In this document: positions 45,530 to 58,925 of the stretch, piece by piece
Position numbering within the stretch: the first letter of the stretch is position 1
Layout of the letters: every line of letters begins with the position of its first letter
Assembly: GCF_040436345.1 (NCBI RefSeq)
Contig: NC_133218.1
Coordinates: 20,937,570-21,001,569 of the forward strand
Length of the DNA stretch: 64,000 nt
Direction: 5' to 3'
Origin: Pagrus major
Lineage: Eukaryota > Chordata > Actinopteri > Spariformes > Sparidae
Made by a program: the position numbers and the translations under genes
The notes under the pieces: model-generated
The model's database searches: none
What the model saw: only the letters and a program-made list of their open reading frames with translations
What the model was told of the DNA's origin: nothing

Positions 45530-48500
45530 GGCAACACTGTCAAACTTTAATAACCTCTGATCTACAATTTATAACCCAGAACTGATTCATACTGCTGAAA
45601 CATGAAGACAGACTGGCATCTTGAGGTAGATCTTGACACTTTTGCAACACAATTTTTTAAAAACATATAGATGTAGAGCAGCTTGTACTGCGTAGTGTTT
45701 CATTTTCCCTGTCGCCAAAGACACTGGTAGCGTAAGCCTCTAACACTAATACTGTGTGTGTACGCGTATATGTGTTGTCGTTGCTGTCAGCTGCTTGTCT
45801 CACTACGCCTGAGGTCTTGCCACGGGGTATACTTCCGCCTGTCATCTTCACTCAAGGTAAAGCTAAAAAGCCCCTTAATGAGGTTCCTCTATCGTCCCAA
45901 AAATAAATTTTCTAACTAACAGTAAAGAAATTGCTTGGTTATGACATGAAAATAATTACCTGAAGCTGTTAAAAATGCCATTCATTTTACAAGCCAGGAG
46001 TGTTGAATGTGTATAATTTAGATGTTTGTTTCAAGTAACTCAAAGATCCTCTCCAGATATTTTAAAGATGCATAAAACATTGTACATTGTACTGTTTTTT
46101 TTCCACAAAAAAGCACCATTATCTTGTTAAAATCCTTAAAATGACATCTTCTCCTTACACCTCATTAAAACCTCCCGAATCTATGACTGTGCAAATATGC
46201 TGAATATTGGACCAGGATTGGTTTCCAAACTATTTGTGATGTCACAATTCATGCCTGTAGGCCTGCATCTTAAAATTAGATTTTCAATGAGCACAGAGAA
46301 TATTTTAACTTTCACAAGATTAATGTGAGAACAGTGTCTCTGACTCAACTCTGCACATACATCGTCCTACACAGTGAACGTCAAACATTCAACCATAGAA
46401 ACAAGAAATAACTAGACAAGACTAGAGAGGGGCTTATGTAGCTGAATGATTCATAGATAATATTAACAAAAGATAAACTCCCTCCCAGAAAACCTTATTT
46501 CCTGAGGTTGTCTTTCACAGTGTCAACAATCAGAACACTCTTTTGTCAATCTTGGCCTTGATCACTTTTGAAAAATTACATTTTATCATTGCTGAGTATT
46601 ACAGTCACAGGTATGAAGTGAATACCAAAGTGAATATCTAATCATTCTTTCACCTAACAGTATGATAGAAGACGATTCTGCAAAATCCATTCAATTGCAG
46701 TATATCTGATAATTAATGTGATCTGTTTTAACAATGTTTGCAGGGCACCTGCAGCATGCTTAACATATGGTTAAGTTGAGGCAGCAAAAGCTAAAATCCT
46801 AAAAAGCTAAAAGCTTAAATCCTAATGAGCCTCAGCTGAGCCGCATGCATGTCAGTGGCTATTGGACAACAAGGCAGAGATTATTGCAGAAGGACACATA
46901 ATTTTATGCTGTTGTCTCCGAATGCTACTACGATCACCAAGCAAACAGTGTAGAACAGTATGGAGGCTACAAATAATAGTATCAATCAGACAGCTATATT
47001 GTCACCTGAGGCACAAACACAGCCAGCTGGGATCCATGCTGTGTGCTCATTTCAAAGACATTGGATTGATAAAAGAGGGCGAGCTCGGTGCAGAAATACG
47101 GGAAGCAGAGCGGCTCTCTGTGAAGTTGAAGAATATGGTACTAAAATACTACACTGGTGGTCAGTTTGTCATTAAGGCAATTTTGAGGATTCTGAAAAGA
47201 CATTAAATGAAAACTATTTTTTTATGGTGGAGCGCTGAGGATGAATTGAGGCGTCACAGCCTGAGGAAAGAAGCAGCTCTGTAGTCTGGTGGGATGGAAC
47301 AACTCTAAAACAAAATTTCCAAAACAAATGCTTCATCCAAGAACTTTACCACAGGAGGCGCTGATGTTCACACACATTTTGTCCACAGGGGGCCCTAGAA
47401 TCAACACAAAACAAAAGTTCCCTGTCGCTGCTTTTTTTTAAAGTAATATGCACATAAGTTGTTTGAGTAGAAACAAATTCTGGGCATTAATATGAGTGAT
47501 TGTTTGAATGAGAAGCTCCATTTTAGATAATAAACTTTTTGAGGGGCAGAATGGTGCATTAACTTGAAAGGTGTGAGGATATGGGAACATTTTCTGGAGA
47601 TAACGAATGAGACAACAAATGCTAACCATAACAAATGTAAATAATGCATTGAATAAAGCATTAGGAGCAAAACTCATGCTCAGTCTGCAGTGGAAAACCT
47701 AAACTTCAGCTTAGATGCAAAACTTCAGTGTCAATGTCATTCTCATGTCATTACTGCGAAGTTGTTTTTCATCTTCTTATCAGAATGCAGCAAAAATGTA
47801 ATTGGGTTTATATAGTGTTTACTGATGAGGTAAGAGTGAATATCATCGCCACTGTCTTGTGTCAATTTTTGTATTTTTTGTATTTTTTGCCGAAAGCTGA
47901 TCCATATAGACTCAAGGCCGCAGTTGCTGCCAAAGGAGCATCTGTACATCTTCACTTGGGGGGTTTTAATACTACGTTATGTTGTGTTTAGCCTCTTTCA
48001 CACATGCACCATTTGATCTTAATCTGATGGAAATTTAACATGTACTGTAGGTCTCATATCTGAATAAGCACACTGTCACTTTTATGGAGGACTCATGAAG
48101 TCAATGTTAAAAGGTTGGACCTTGTAACATTCTTTATTCCTTTAAACACAACTGAAATCTGAATTGAATGCCATCAGATAAACGTAACGGCTGCAGCAGC
48201 ACAAGCTTAAACACGCAGAGAGAGAGAGAGACACGCATTGTACTGCCTTCTAAAGATCACTTTAATTAATTTATTATCTCAGTCGACATCTCATAGACAT
48301 CAAGAATGTAAAATTATTTGTTTGATGAAATATTGTGCATTAAAAATATAAATAATTCAACTTCATGTTTCCAATTAAATTGTCTATCCTGTAAGCACTG
48401 CATATTAATGTGACAGAGAAGCAAAGGTTTGTCAAGTTGCATCATACATGTATCTTATTATATTGACATTTCATTTCATTAGTACAGAATATGAATTCAC

Positions 48501-50400
48501 TTTCTGTAGCAAAAATCCAAAGCGATCAAGCATTTGTTAACAAGTTGTGAGGGCAGACAAGCTTTTTTGATCTTTTCATTTGCATTTTCCATAACTCTTC
48601 ATTTAACCATGAACGTATGCTGCTCACAGAACGCACACCCACAAGTGTTTTATTCCACATCTGAAGAAAGTCTCATTATTCTGAGACTAATTCACTGCTG
48701 ATAACAGTTATAGGATTTCAAGTCGACCATGTTTCTGAACCCAAAGCCAGAATGAGAGCACAAGATTTGGTTTGGTTTTGCCCTGGTCTGAATATGTCCA
48801 TTCCTGTTACCCTTTGTTTTCTCGGATGTGTGTACCTTCCTGCTCTCCAGCCCAGTGAACAGCATAAATGATTGAGGGACCCGTGTATTTAGTTGTCAGC
48901 TGAGAAAGACATTTGGTACTGAACTTTGAGTTTCTGCATGGGTACTGACAGCATCGAGGTGCTTCCAACAGTGTCAGGGTACAGGAACAGCATGTAACCA
49001 GAGCACACAAGTGAAAAAAACCCTGTCCTTACTCTGTTTGCAAAATCCTGGATAAAAGACTAACCATTCATACATAGGTTTTTTCTTGTAAAATCTAATA
49101 AAATTCAGCCTTTCATATAAAACATTTGTAGTGTACACTGCACCCTAAGCAAACCACCTCAAAAACTAAAAACAAGACACGCACCCAAATATCTTTATGT
49201 GGACACGTAGTTTAAGCTCTCTACACCCTTTATACATTATTGGATTATGTGCTTGGCTTAATATAATACACAATACAGTAAAACAATAAATTAAAGGTAT
49301 TTTTGGAGAACTGTAAAAACAACATTTAGCAACATATTGAATAGAGTGCTGCAGGGATGATGTATTTTTATAGGCTATCCTGGAACCTGGTTCCCTCGAC
49401 AAAAAGCAGAAAATTAGGCAAAAATAGTTTATGATAGGCTACTTATAAGTTTTGTTCAGCAAGATAATCTTCACAAAAGAACTCCACTTGTACTATTTTT
49501 GAAGTGTAAATGCAATCACCAGAAATAATAAGCTAATGTTTGGCTAGAAGCTACCTACAGTACAACGTGTTGTGCATGACTTCAACGTCAGCTTTCTTAT
49601 ATCTTATAAGCTTATAAACACTGACAGTGAGTATATGAGTCTCTGTGTTCAGCATGATGATGTTTAAACAATATCTGTCTCTTTTAGCCAGGAAGGAGGG
49701 ACCAGGAAGTGCAAAAATGCTAACTTGTTTCTTGGGTTTTAAGGCTCATTCCTGGGGCACTCTTAAGCAGCAGGATATTTAGGTGACTTTCAAAATTTTA
49801 TAAACTGATAATCCCTAATAATCATTGTAATGCAGATGATACAGTTTACTATACTAGTCAAAAACAAGGAACTTTATAAACTGGTGACTCCAAATGAATG
49901 ACTTGCTTAAAGGGACATGGTTTGCTGGCTAAAAGCCCAAAGATAAAAACTATTCAGCCTGACTAGAAATAGATAGTACTTTGGGTTTTATGAATAAGTG
50001 CCCTACATGCTGACATGTGCAGCTGAAACAAATACTAGAGGGCAAGTCAAAATGTTATTAAAATGAAATGTCTGCACTTAGGGTTAGATCATAAGAAAGT
50101 ACGACGTGAGCATGATTTTCTGTGACAGGACAGTATTATTATTTCAACTCATATTTGATTGATAATGTTGGAAGGTTTGTCCCTTTCAGCAATGAATACC
50201 TAACAGGTTGAGGGTTCATTAGAAATATCTGCACTGTTTAGCCCTTAAAAAACAATCCAGTTACTTGTATGGTTGATGAGAGAGTGTTGATTTATTAAGT
50301 GAGAGAAAGACTGAATGTTACATTAATATGAATGACTTTGTGCTGCTTTTTACAAGGCTGGATAATTATTTGGACAGATTATTTAATTGCCACAATATAT
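45530..50400. other. Gene-free, probably GPCR 5' intron
   Basis: No coding sequence supported. An open frame at 46862-47206 (114 codons, + strand) has a fairly charged C-terminal half (KEGELGAEIREAERLSVKL) but no family resemblance or splice context that I can see. Confidence 0.4.
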
Positions 50401-50501
50401 ATTTTATCTTTCATCAGGGTAGTTTCCAGGTCCAGGACATGGTTTCCTGAGTGGCCCTTCCACCTACACATCACAAGTGGTGAAACCATTCATCCTGGGC
50501 C

Positions 50502-52108
50502 ATGACTGCTCTACCTCCCAACATCAGCGTTCCCGGGAGTACAGCTGTTCTGCTGCCGACTGCAGACTATCTGTTCAATCTGACTGCAGCTGCTCAAGCA
50601 ACACTCGGTTCAGGCCAGTCACTGGCCCCTCTCTGTACCATCTGCTGCTGTGGATTTCTCAACCGCACCTTGGCTGTGGTGTTCATGGTCAGCCTGGCAT
50701 TTGCCATTGTGGTTGGAAATGTGGTCACCCTCACTGTGTTTGTGCAAACAAGACAGTCTCGAACACCACAGGGATACCTGAAAGGTAAATGTTGTTTACC
50801 ATCTTAACACTACATGGTTGTTGGTGGAAAGTTGTTCATTTCAGAAAGTTATTAAACTAATCTAGGTTTAATCAGTGTCGATTGCATAAGAATCTACAGG
50901 TTCCCTCTAGCAAGATGCAATAAGCCAACTGAAAATGAATTAAGGGCAAAATAGAATCAATTTTGTGAAAAAATAATAATAATTTATCAACCTGCTAACA
51001 CCAAAGACCTTCAAAGCTCTGATTATAAGGCTCTAAGAAGGTCTGGATAATTTATTTACAGTAACTATCCAATTGAAATCTTTGCACTAACCAGAAGTGA
51101 TTATAATTTCATGTGTCACACTATTTCATTCCAAGACATTAGTTTATTTTATGTGTGTGTTGTGATGCGTCCCCTTAGCCCTCTTCTTCTTCTTGTCTCT
51201 CTCTGACAGTGTCTCTGGCCATAGCGGACATGATGGTCGGCGTCCTCGTCGTCCCTTTCTCTGTCTACACTGAGATCTCTCTGATGGTGACCAGCACTCC
51301 CCCCGTTTGGTACCAGGGTAGTTCTACTTCCCCGGCCACCTCCTCCTCTCTTGGGGGACTTGTGAGCCCCTGGCAGCCCTGCATGCTGATTGGCCCAGTG
51401 TTCGCTGGATGCACCTTTGTCTCCATTAGCACCATCTTCCTCATGACACTGGAGCGAAGTGTTGCCATCTTACGACCACTCCACAAGGACGCTTTGGTGA
51501 CCCGGAGACGAACTCTGCTCCTCATCCTGCTCTCCTGGGCAGCTAGCTTCCTGCTGGCTCTTGCGCCCCTCATCTTCAGCAGCAACTTCACTCTGGAGTA
51601 CAATGAGTGCAGTCGTATGTGTAACTACACCCCACTAATGTTTGGAGGCCAGCTGCCACCTGATGCCAACATTTTGCTGTTATTCCCAGCGTTTGACTTC
51701 ACACTGCTCGGTGGCACGTTAGCAGTTAACATTGTGTCTTTCACTAGCATCCGACGGTACTCCCAAAAACGCAAGCTGCTCTCAGAAGGGAGTCTGACTG
51801 ACACAGGGGGAGGAGGAGGAGCGGGAGGGTGCCCTCACAGGCCCTCCTTTTCAGACATCAAAGCTGCCAAAACAATTGGCATACTAACATTCGCCTTCAC
51901 AGCATCATTCTCTCCCATCGCTGTGTTTGTGCTCGGGAACGTGGTGGGATACACCTGGTGTAACTTTTCCTTTTTTGCCTTCTGGATCCTGACAGGAAAC
52001 AGTTGCTGTAATGTAATTATCTACAGTGTCAGGGACCATCGCTTCAGGAAGGGTGTGACCCTGCTTTTTCAGCGAGACCAGTCACCCCCACATGGCGAGA
52101 AGACCTGA
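50502..52108 (+). CDS. Orphan class A (rhodopsin-like) GPCR
   Basis: Seven-transmembrane receptor, 393 aa, from exons 50502-50784 and 51210-52108, joined in frame (GYLK/VSLAIAD). An in-frame stop lies 24 bases before the ATG. N-glycosylation sites at 8, 26 and 54. TM1 is 58-80 with Asn73 (GNVV). TM2 has SLAIAD (Asp101), the classic sodium-site Asp. Cys152 at the top of TM3 pairs with an ECL2 cysteine (228 or 232). The TM3 end reads ERS instead of DRY (176-178), the TM6 toggle position is Phe328 (SFSP) instead of Trp, and TM7 has NVIIY (362-366) instead of NPxxY. Position 3.32 is Phe159, so an amine ligand via Asp is not expected. The third loop holds a Gly-run (294-298). I cannot name the ligand or subfamily. 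Confidence 0.85.
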
Positions 52109-52178
52109 GGAAAATGTGAATTTAAAAATAACAAGCATATGCTCTGTGGCTACTTTCCAGTAATTTAGGGTTTTTTTT

Positions 52179-53313
52179 AGGAACGGTTTGACATTTTTGG
52201 GAAATATGCATATTATTTCCTTGCCAAGATGATAGATGCCATGTCTGTATAGTAAAGGTGCCAGCTTAGCTTAGCATTAGGCTTAAGAAACAGGGGAAAA
52301 CAGCTAGTCGGGCTTTGACCAAAGGTAACAAAAATCTAAAATGTAAAAAAAACAAAAAAACAACAAGATGTACTGTGTGAACATGAGAGGTTTGGACAGG
52401 GCCAGGCTAGCTGTTTCCTTCTGCTTCAACTAAACTCGACATAAAACTAAATAAAACTTACTGGTTACTTAACTGGTTTGTATTACCACAATCACTGCAG
52501 CTTTGGTTAAAATAAATCCTCAATTCCCAGAACAAGTAAGTAAGAGTAAGATGTGAATATTCCGGCCACACACGCCATTTTCTGCTGATGTCCAACGCTC
52601 TGTCGCCTCTCTAGTCCCGCCTATCGCGTCTTCTCGTCCACAAAGTCATCGTCTCGATCAGAGCCATATCCCCTTTTTCAAACTGATCTCCTTTGTTCCT
52701 CGAGGCTGTGTTCAGTCTCAGTTTGGTGTGCAGCCATGTTCACTCTCACGTCAGGCTGTCATATCCAGTTGAGCTGGGCCCAGTTGACCGTAGGGACTCC
52801 TCCTGCGAGCCAAAGTCCAGACAAACTCTAGGGCTGCTGGCTCCAGGGCTAACTGAGCATGAGCTAATCTGCTAACGGTAGCTAGCTACAGCCAAAGATA
52901 GCTAGCAAAGAGTAGCAGGTGTCATTTACTCTGGTGATATGCTGCCCATTGTGTTGTTGGAGTTACCTTCGAATTCTGGCCAATGTTTTACAAATTATAC
53001 CTCCACAGTTAGAGAAAGATTGGGATTTCAGTAAAATCTTAATCAAAAAAATCCTATGTCTCAAGTCAGTGCTCACTTTTTCCCCAATTTTTTAACAGAA
53101 AACATAATTCTGTCAGCATTATGTTTATCACAAAATGTATTTGCTCTTGCAAATGTAATTTCCAGGAGACAGACTGCCTGTTTCCTGTCTTTATGCTAAG
53201 CTAAGCTCACTGTTTCTTGGCTACATATTCATATATACAGAACCTCTGTGAGAGTGGTATCACTCAGCGACAAAGACATTAACCCATGTCCCAAACTGTC
53301 AAACTATTCCTTT
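52179..53313. mobile_element. Inverted-repeat element in GPCR 3' UTR
   Basis: Left end AGGAACGGTTTGACATTTTT then gggaaat; right end inverted AAAGGAATAGTTTGACAGTT then tggga. Subterminal 'cttagcttagcattag' / 'tatgctaagctaagct' words are also inverted. The centre (about 52560-52990) has 'gctaacggtagctagcta' text related to 56650-57000, probably a nested insertion. Confidence 0.7.
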
Positions 53314-54397
53314 CAGTCGTAAACCCCATGTAAAATTAACACAAGTCCTTCAATCATAACAGCATTGCAATTCTTCATGGCTGACAATTGCAAATGGAAG
53401 TCAAACTTATAATTTTTAACATTTGTCTTTGGACAAACAGACATATATCTATGCATTGCATGATAAAACAGTTATCAGGTTTGGAAAAAAACACACATGT
53501 TGTAGGTTTTGAGGGAAAGCGTCATACTACTGCCACAACAATCCACATCCTCTCCTCTGGTCTCCTTGTCTCAACACACTCTACGGTCTAACCTCTTGCC
53601 TACATCAGATTGCTTTTATGAGCCTTTCAATGACTTCAGGAACCAAACCTACTCTATCTCCAGGAACTGCACTGACAATCACAATAACTGCACATAAATC
53701 CTTTTTTCCATGTATTTGCAGGGTTTATATCTCTTAAGTTCTTTCTGTATTTAGAAACATTTACTAGCGCCTCTTTAGACAAAGGTTTCGGTTAATGGAA
53801 GAGTTACAGAATACATTTGATTCTGTGGTGTTCAATATATTTATTTTTGAGCATCTTATTTCAATCTATTGTATTAATAATCTGCCTCAAGAAATGCACT
53901 TTATTAGTTACAAAATTAGTCATTTGCATTGTGCTATGTGTCAGACGATGTTAATTTTGTACCAGTTTTATTTTTAGTTTTATAATATTTGTTATTTTTG
54001 TCTAAAAAATTGTGAATGAAAGAATGATCTGTATATTTATTGAATCAGTCTAGACTAAATGAATGGGATGCCAACCACAGAGATTTATGATTATAGCAGA
54101 CCCTCATACTGTGCTGGCCTATTATCAGGGTATAATGTATTTGTAACATAAAATGATATCATCAGTGTGTCAGCTACGAGTCTTGTGTATAGTTTGGAAG
54201 TCTGTATTGTACAATTTGACAATATAATTATGTATATATATAAATGAGACTGAAGAGCATTTCATATGATTCTGTCAAAAACAATTTGGCAACAAAATTC
54301 TCCAGCAAAGGGAAAACTTTGTTTTTCTGCCATGAACTGCACTAACTTGATTTCAGATTTACTTTATGATACATACAATATTCCCTGTAGTTCAATC

Positions 54398-54403
54398 AAT
54401 AAA
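54398..54403 (+). terminator. GPCR polyadenylation signal (candidate)
   Basis: AATAAA 2.3 kb after the receptor stop codon. This is a plausible end of a long 3' UTR; earlier variants were not ruled out. Confidence 0.4.
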
Positions 54404-54439
54404 AACATTTTGTCTTGTGTACCATGAAGTGCCCACTCA

Positions 54440-55135
54440 GTTCAACATTTTGGAAAATATATTCATTTGCTCTCTTGCTGAGAGTCAGATGAAAGGATCA
54501 ATACCACAGTCACATCTGTAAATACTGGATATATGACACTGCAGCCTGGAGACATTTATCTTAGCTTAGCTTATCTTAATTTAGATTAGCATGAGATGCC
54601 TTGAGGCCTCAAAGGGAGGATTTCAAAACCAAAGCCAATGTGGGGCATCCTTCCCCAGAAAAATTTGAGTTTCAGAGATTTGGCCCAATCCAAATGCACC
54701 TACCACTCAGCCCTACCCCTCTGTTTTGCATGTTCACACCAAGGGGTAGGGTGTCCAGATTATTGTTGGGGTAGAGGGGTAGGGTGAAGTGTTAGGGCTA
54801 CATGGCCTTTCAAGCTGAGATTTTTCAGAGGCACATTTCAGTCTGAGGGTTATGAGAACTCTGTTGTTTCAATGTATTATGGTCCTTTTCTTAAAAAAAA
54901 AAAGCATAAAACAATCGCTACCAGTTTGCTGATATCTCGATAGCTTACGAGCTAGCTAGCTAATTGTTAGTGCTGACTTGTGTATGAGAGTTTTGTTCCC
55001 CTCTGATTCCTGATTCTTCTTGCTTAAGCTAAGCGTCTCGCTTTATGTTTACCACACAAACATGAAAGTGGTATCAATCTTCTCATCTTACTCTCACCAA
55101 GAATGTGAATAAGTGTATATCCAAAATTATCTAAC
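54440..55135. mobile_element. Second element of the 52179-53313 family
   Basis: Left part 'ttcaacattttggaaaatat', 'ttgctgagagtcagatgaaa' and 'cttagcttagcttatctt'; right part in opposite sense 'gaaagtggtatcaatcttct', 'atatccaaaattatctaac'. The core at about 54690-54830 carries another GC-richer insertion ('cagccctacccctctg', 'aaggggtagggtgtcc'). Confidence 0.6.
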
Positions 55136-55139
55136 TATA

Positions 55140-56640
55140 ACTTTTAAGCTAAGTGACTGACAATCCAGTGCATGTTCATGGAGACATTTTTTAATATCAA
55201 GGGTGCTGTGATGAACTGCAAGTTGACCCAATAAGATCACACATATCATCAGGGAATTTAATGGTCAACAAAAAGAACAGAAAGCTAGTATGTTAACATG
55301 TCATGTGCAAACTTCACTGAATGAATATTTTGCATCTTATTTTTCTAGTTTAAAATCTGTCACAATCACGAGTTTGAAATCTACAGCATCCTCATCATCG
55401 TTGGTTCTGTGTAAGAAAACGTGATTATTATTGTGCTGATGTTGAATCACTGTACAGAGTTGTATAAGTCGTGCATAATTCATCACTGGTGATTTCATCA
55501 GATTTGGTAATAAATAATGTGTTTGGGAACATTTCATTTGTGAGTTTGATGGTTTTCAATGTGACAGCTCGCTGCTGTAATATTCACAACCTCAGCAGTT
55601 ACACAAGCTGCTGGGAAACCACCTCAGCATTCCTCCATTCGCTCTGGAGTATTACTGGCTTTATCCCACTGGGATCAAATTTGTCGTGTTATGTAATGTG
55701 GAGAAAGAGCTACTGTAACGCCACAGGACATCTGGACACCCAGCGTGAGGAAATCTTTGATAGTGTGCAGGTAAGAAAGCAGAGTGAGGTCTAGTGTTCT
55801 GTCTCGTCTCCTCTACACTCAAACGTCTAAAATAGCGCAGCTTAAAAGCCTAAAGACACAGTAGACAGCATCTTCAAACCTAGTGACCCAAATTGTAATT
55901 TGAGGAGTGTGTGTGTGTGTTTGTAGAAAGGAGGAAGGATTCTGTATTTTACAATCGCCCTGTTGGAGAGTGATCTTGCAATTTTTACAAGACATTAGAG
56001 AACGAGATGGAGATGGAAGGGGCGAGAGGCTGACGGCTAATGTCAGCAGCTATATGAGAAGAGTGTACTCCAACCTCCAGTTCCCACCATGAAATAAAGG
56101 AGCTGACACTTGCCAGCTCATGTGACCGAGTCCAAGAATGAGAAGCAAGAGATTGTCAGAAAGTGAGAGATTAAAATCACGGCTCCTCTTATGGATTTAT
56201 GTGACCGATAAGCTTATATGTCAGTTATACAACAGATCATGAATTATTCCATGTTCATCTGAACTGCCTGATTTGTATTTGCAGCACAGACATTCATACA
56301 TAAATGAATCTCACGTCTTACATTTAAATATTTGTGATCATATTCTTTGTGTGTGGTGTTACATAGAGGTGTTTGAGGGCCACTGGCTGAAAGCATTGTT
56401 CAAAGGCTTTCATACACAGCCACTGTAGAAGACTTACGCACACACAACTGATTTAAATAGATTTTTTTTTTATACACACTGTATGTATCTTGTTACTTGA
56501 CCAGCTAAAGGCATGTTTTAAGTTGCATTGGTCTCGCAAAAGCAGCTGTTACAACACAAAGACGATAAAGCATCTCTTGATGTGATTTTTAAGTAGCTTC
56601 ACTTCCTTGTTGGCTACCCCCAACGCCTGTCTCCCTTCTC
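55140..56640. other. Gene-free sequence
   Basis: No gene supported. A 107-codon open frame (55471-55794) runs through a 'gtgcag' followed by 'gtaaga' donor-like site at 55770, but has no family resemblance. A small (GT)n run is at 55907-55921. Confidence 0.4.
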
Positions 56641-56649
56641 AATATCACA

Positions 56650-57240
56650 TGTAAAAGGTGCAAAATGTAAGATATGGTCAGAATGTTCGTTGAAAACATA
56701 AAAAACGTCTATGTACCGTGTTAGAGATAGTTACTGAAGTTAGCATGCTAACCAGCTAGCCCCAGTCTGCTCTGTCTCATAATACAACTTTTTACTCTAG
56801 TCAGCCAAGGGGCACTAGCTGCATGGCTAATTGAGCCAGATAGCTAATGGCAGCTAATCGCTACAACCAATGACAGCTACAGCAAAGGAGCACAAAAGGT
56901 TCCTCTGGTGATATGCTACCCCCTACATGTTAATAATAATAATAATAAATAAATAATAATAAAACAATTAAGGTTTATAACCTTAGCAACAGAAACTTAG
57001 TCCAACTGAAGCAAGTAGTAAAGTGAAAAGCTGCCTAGCTAGCTAACCAATGTTAGCCCACCAACTCCAACTGAACTAAAAATGGAGCAAAACTCCCCTC
57101 GCTTAAAGTCATAACTGTTGCACATATTCTGGTCACATCTGTAGTCACTGTCTTATCAGTCTCATTGCAGCCAGAGGTAAAAAATGGAGGACGCAAAGAC
57201 TTAGTGTGGTCTTGCACTTGCACAAAGGGGGCGTCCCTCA
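56650..57240. repeat. 'gctaacc...agctagc' dispersed repeat
   Basis: 'aagttagcatgctaaccagc', 'gcatggctaattgagccaga', 'ggtgatatgctaccccctac' parallel the centre of the 52179-53313 element ('ggtgatatgctgcccattg'). It includes an AAT/AAAT-rich microsatellite at 56931-56972. Confidence 0.6.
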
Positions 57241-58101
57241 ACTAAACTCATTTCTTTTGCATTGATAATTTTCATAGGTGAAACTATTAGCACATTCAAT
57301 GTTACACTCATTAAATATAAATGTTTTTACTCAATTTTGATGTCGATCAATAAAGCAAACTGTATCTTAATGTGTCGCATCAATGAAAGGCTCGAATCAT
57401 TTTTTTGAGTGATGGTTCCGAATCAAAAATCTCACAGTAACATTGTTTACAATTATTTTCAGAAGCTGCACTTAAGAGAAGAAGGTTAAAAGTAAGATGT
57501 AGGGAAAACTTTTCCAAGGACAATATGATATTTTGTAATTTTATGGGGAGGGCATAAAACAAGGTACTCAAACACCGTAAAACACCCACACAGCCACTTC
57601 AGAGGCATTAGAAAGCCACTTTCCATAGTGAATGTACTTGGGGAACAAAAGAGGCTCTCACAGCCCTGTTTTGTGGAGAAGATGTGTTGTGACAATGTGT
57701 GTAAATCTGCACTTAATATAATGTCAGCTGTAATGGCATGTGATGGAAATATGTGTGTGTTTTCCCATCAAAGGTGTTTTGCAGTGTAGGAAAGGTTCAA
57801 CAAGGAAAAAGCAAATTCAGTCCCTTATAAATGAGCTAAAGACGGACAGTAAAGACTAATTTGCAAGTAAACAAAAACCAGGCACGATGGCTATTTGTTA
57901 GTCAGAATCATTTAAATGTGGTCAAATGTCTTGGAGAGACCAAACCAGCTGCTTTGAGGAGCAGAAAAGTGGTGCATAAATAAATGTCCTTCTGTCGTGT
58001 GATTTTCAGGGTAACAGCAGGACAGGCTTGTTTTCTATATTAGACGGACTCTGTATCTCTATAGTTACACCACAACACAACCACACAGACACACACGTAG
58101 G

Positions 58102-58129
58102 CACACACACACACACACACACACACACA
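58102..58129. repeat. (CA)n microsatellite
   Basis: Fourteen CA units. Confidence 0.95.
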
Positions 58130-58834
58130 ACAATGCCGTCAGCAAGAGCCTTTGTAGACGATAGGTTGGAGCCACAGCAAGGTTATGTATTGTTGTCTGT
58201 CCTATTTCTTTTTTATCCGCTCTTGTTTCATTGTCCTAATGAATTTTTAATTGTCTCTCTAAGCTCTTAAGGCAAGAGATGTGTGTCAGAACCAATAAAG
58301 CGCAGAGACCACCTGTGGCTGGTGCCTGTTTTTGGCTCTGCAGAGGAAAGGGCAAAGGCAGAGATGGCTCATGGGGGTGACAGGGAGGGCTGGGTTTGGG
58401 AGGGATGCTGTGTTTCCTCCGCAGCGGCAGCAACAAGCCACACCCACGCCAGGTTGGCAGGAGACAAAATCGTCTGTAAGATGATACTGAGCAACTGTGA
58501 ATGAATACCCTCATCTCTTAATTTTTCTTCATCTTGTCTCTGCTCTACTGCCGGAAGATTTATAGTTCGAGTATGAGAAGCTGAAGGGATATTTATCAAG
58601 AAGCATGCAACATTTGCAGCTATCTTTAATAAGACGTGACTCACAACATGTAGGCAAAACCAAAACTCTGTGGTTTCCAGATGATAAAATATGAATATGA
58701 AAAAGAAAATTATGTGCATAATGCATCTGAGAAGCAGAGTGTTTCATGGGCCCATTGGAGATCTAGTATTTTGCTACTCAGTGTTGAAAAGGGACAGCAT
58801 TTCAGTCTGGTGCTCTGTATAAGAAAAGTTGATC

Positions 58835-58925
58835 TTTGAGTCTCATTCCCAACTCATGAAACACTCATGCTTTGGGATTGTAGGACAAAGCATCAGTTTT
58901 CGATGAGTTGGGAATAAGACTCAAA
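58835..58925. mobile_element. 91-bp near-perfect palindrome (tiny MITE)
   Basis: Arms TTTGAGTCTCATTCCCAACT and, inverted, TTTGAGTCTTATTCCCAACT continue inward (CAT..TGCTTTG / AAAGCAT) to a loop of about 12 bases. It folds as one long hairpin. A related unit, not in hairpin form, is at 450-500 ('aagtctcattcccagattg', 'gatgctttgggttggc'). Confidence 0.7.

Noticed and set aside
51265-51603. 112-codon minus-strand open frame
   Set aside because: A shadow of the GPCR's second coding exon, with Arg/Ser bias typical of reverse reading.
58236-58514. Overlapping open frames on both strands near 58.2-58.7 kb
   Set aside because: Low-complexity, no domain or splice context, GC-rich patch only.
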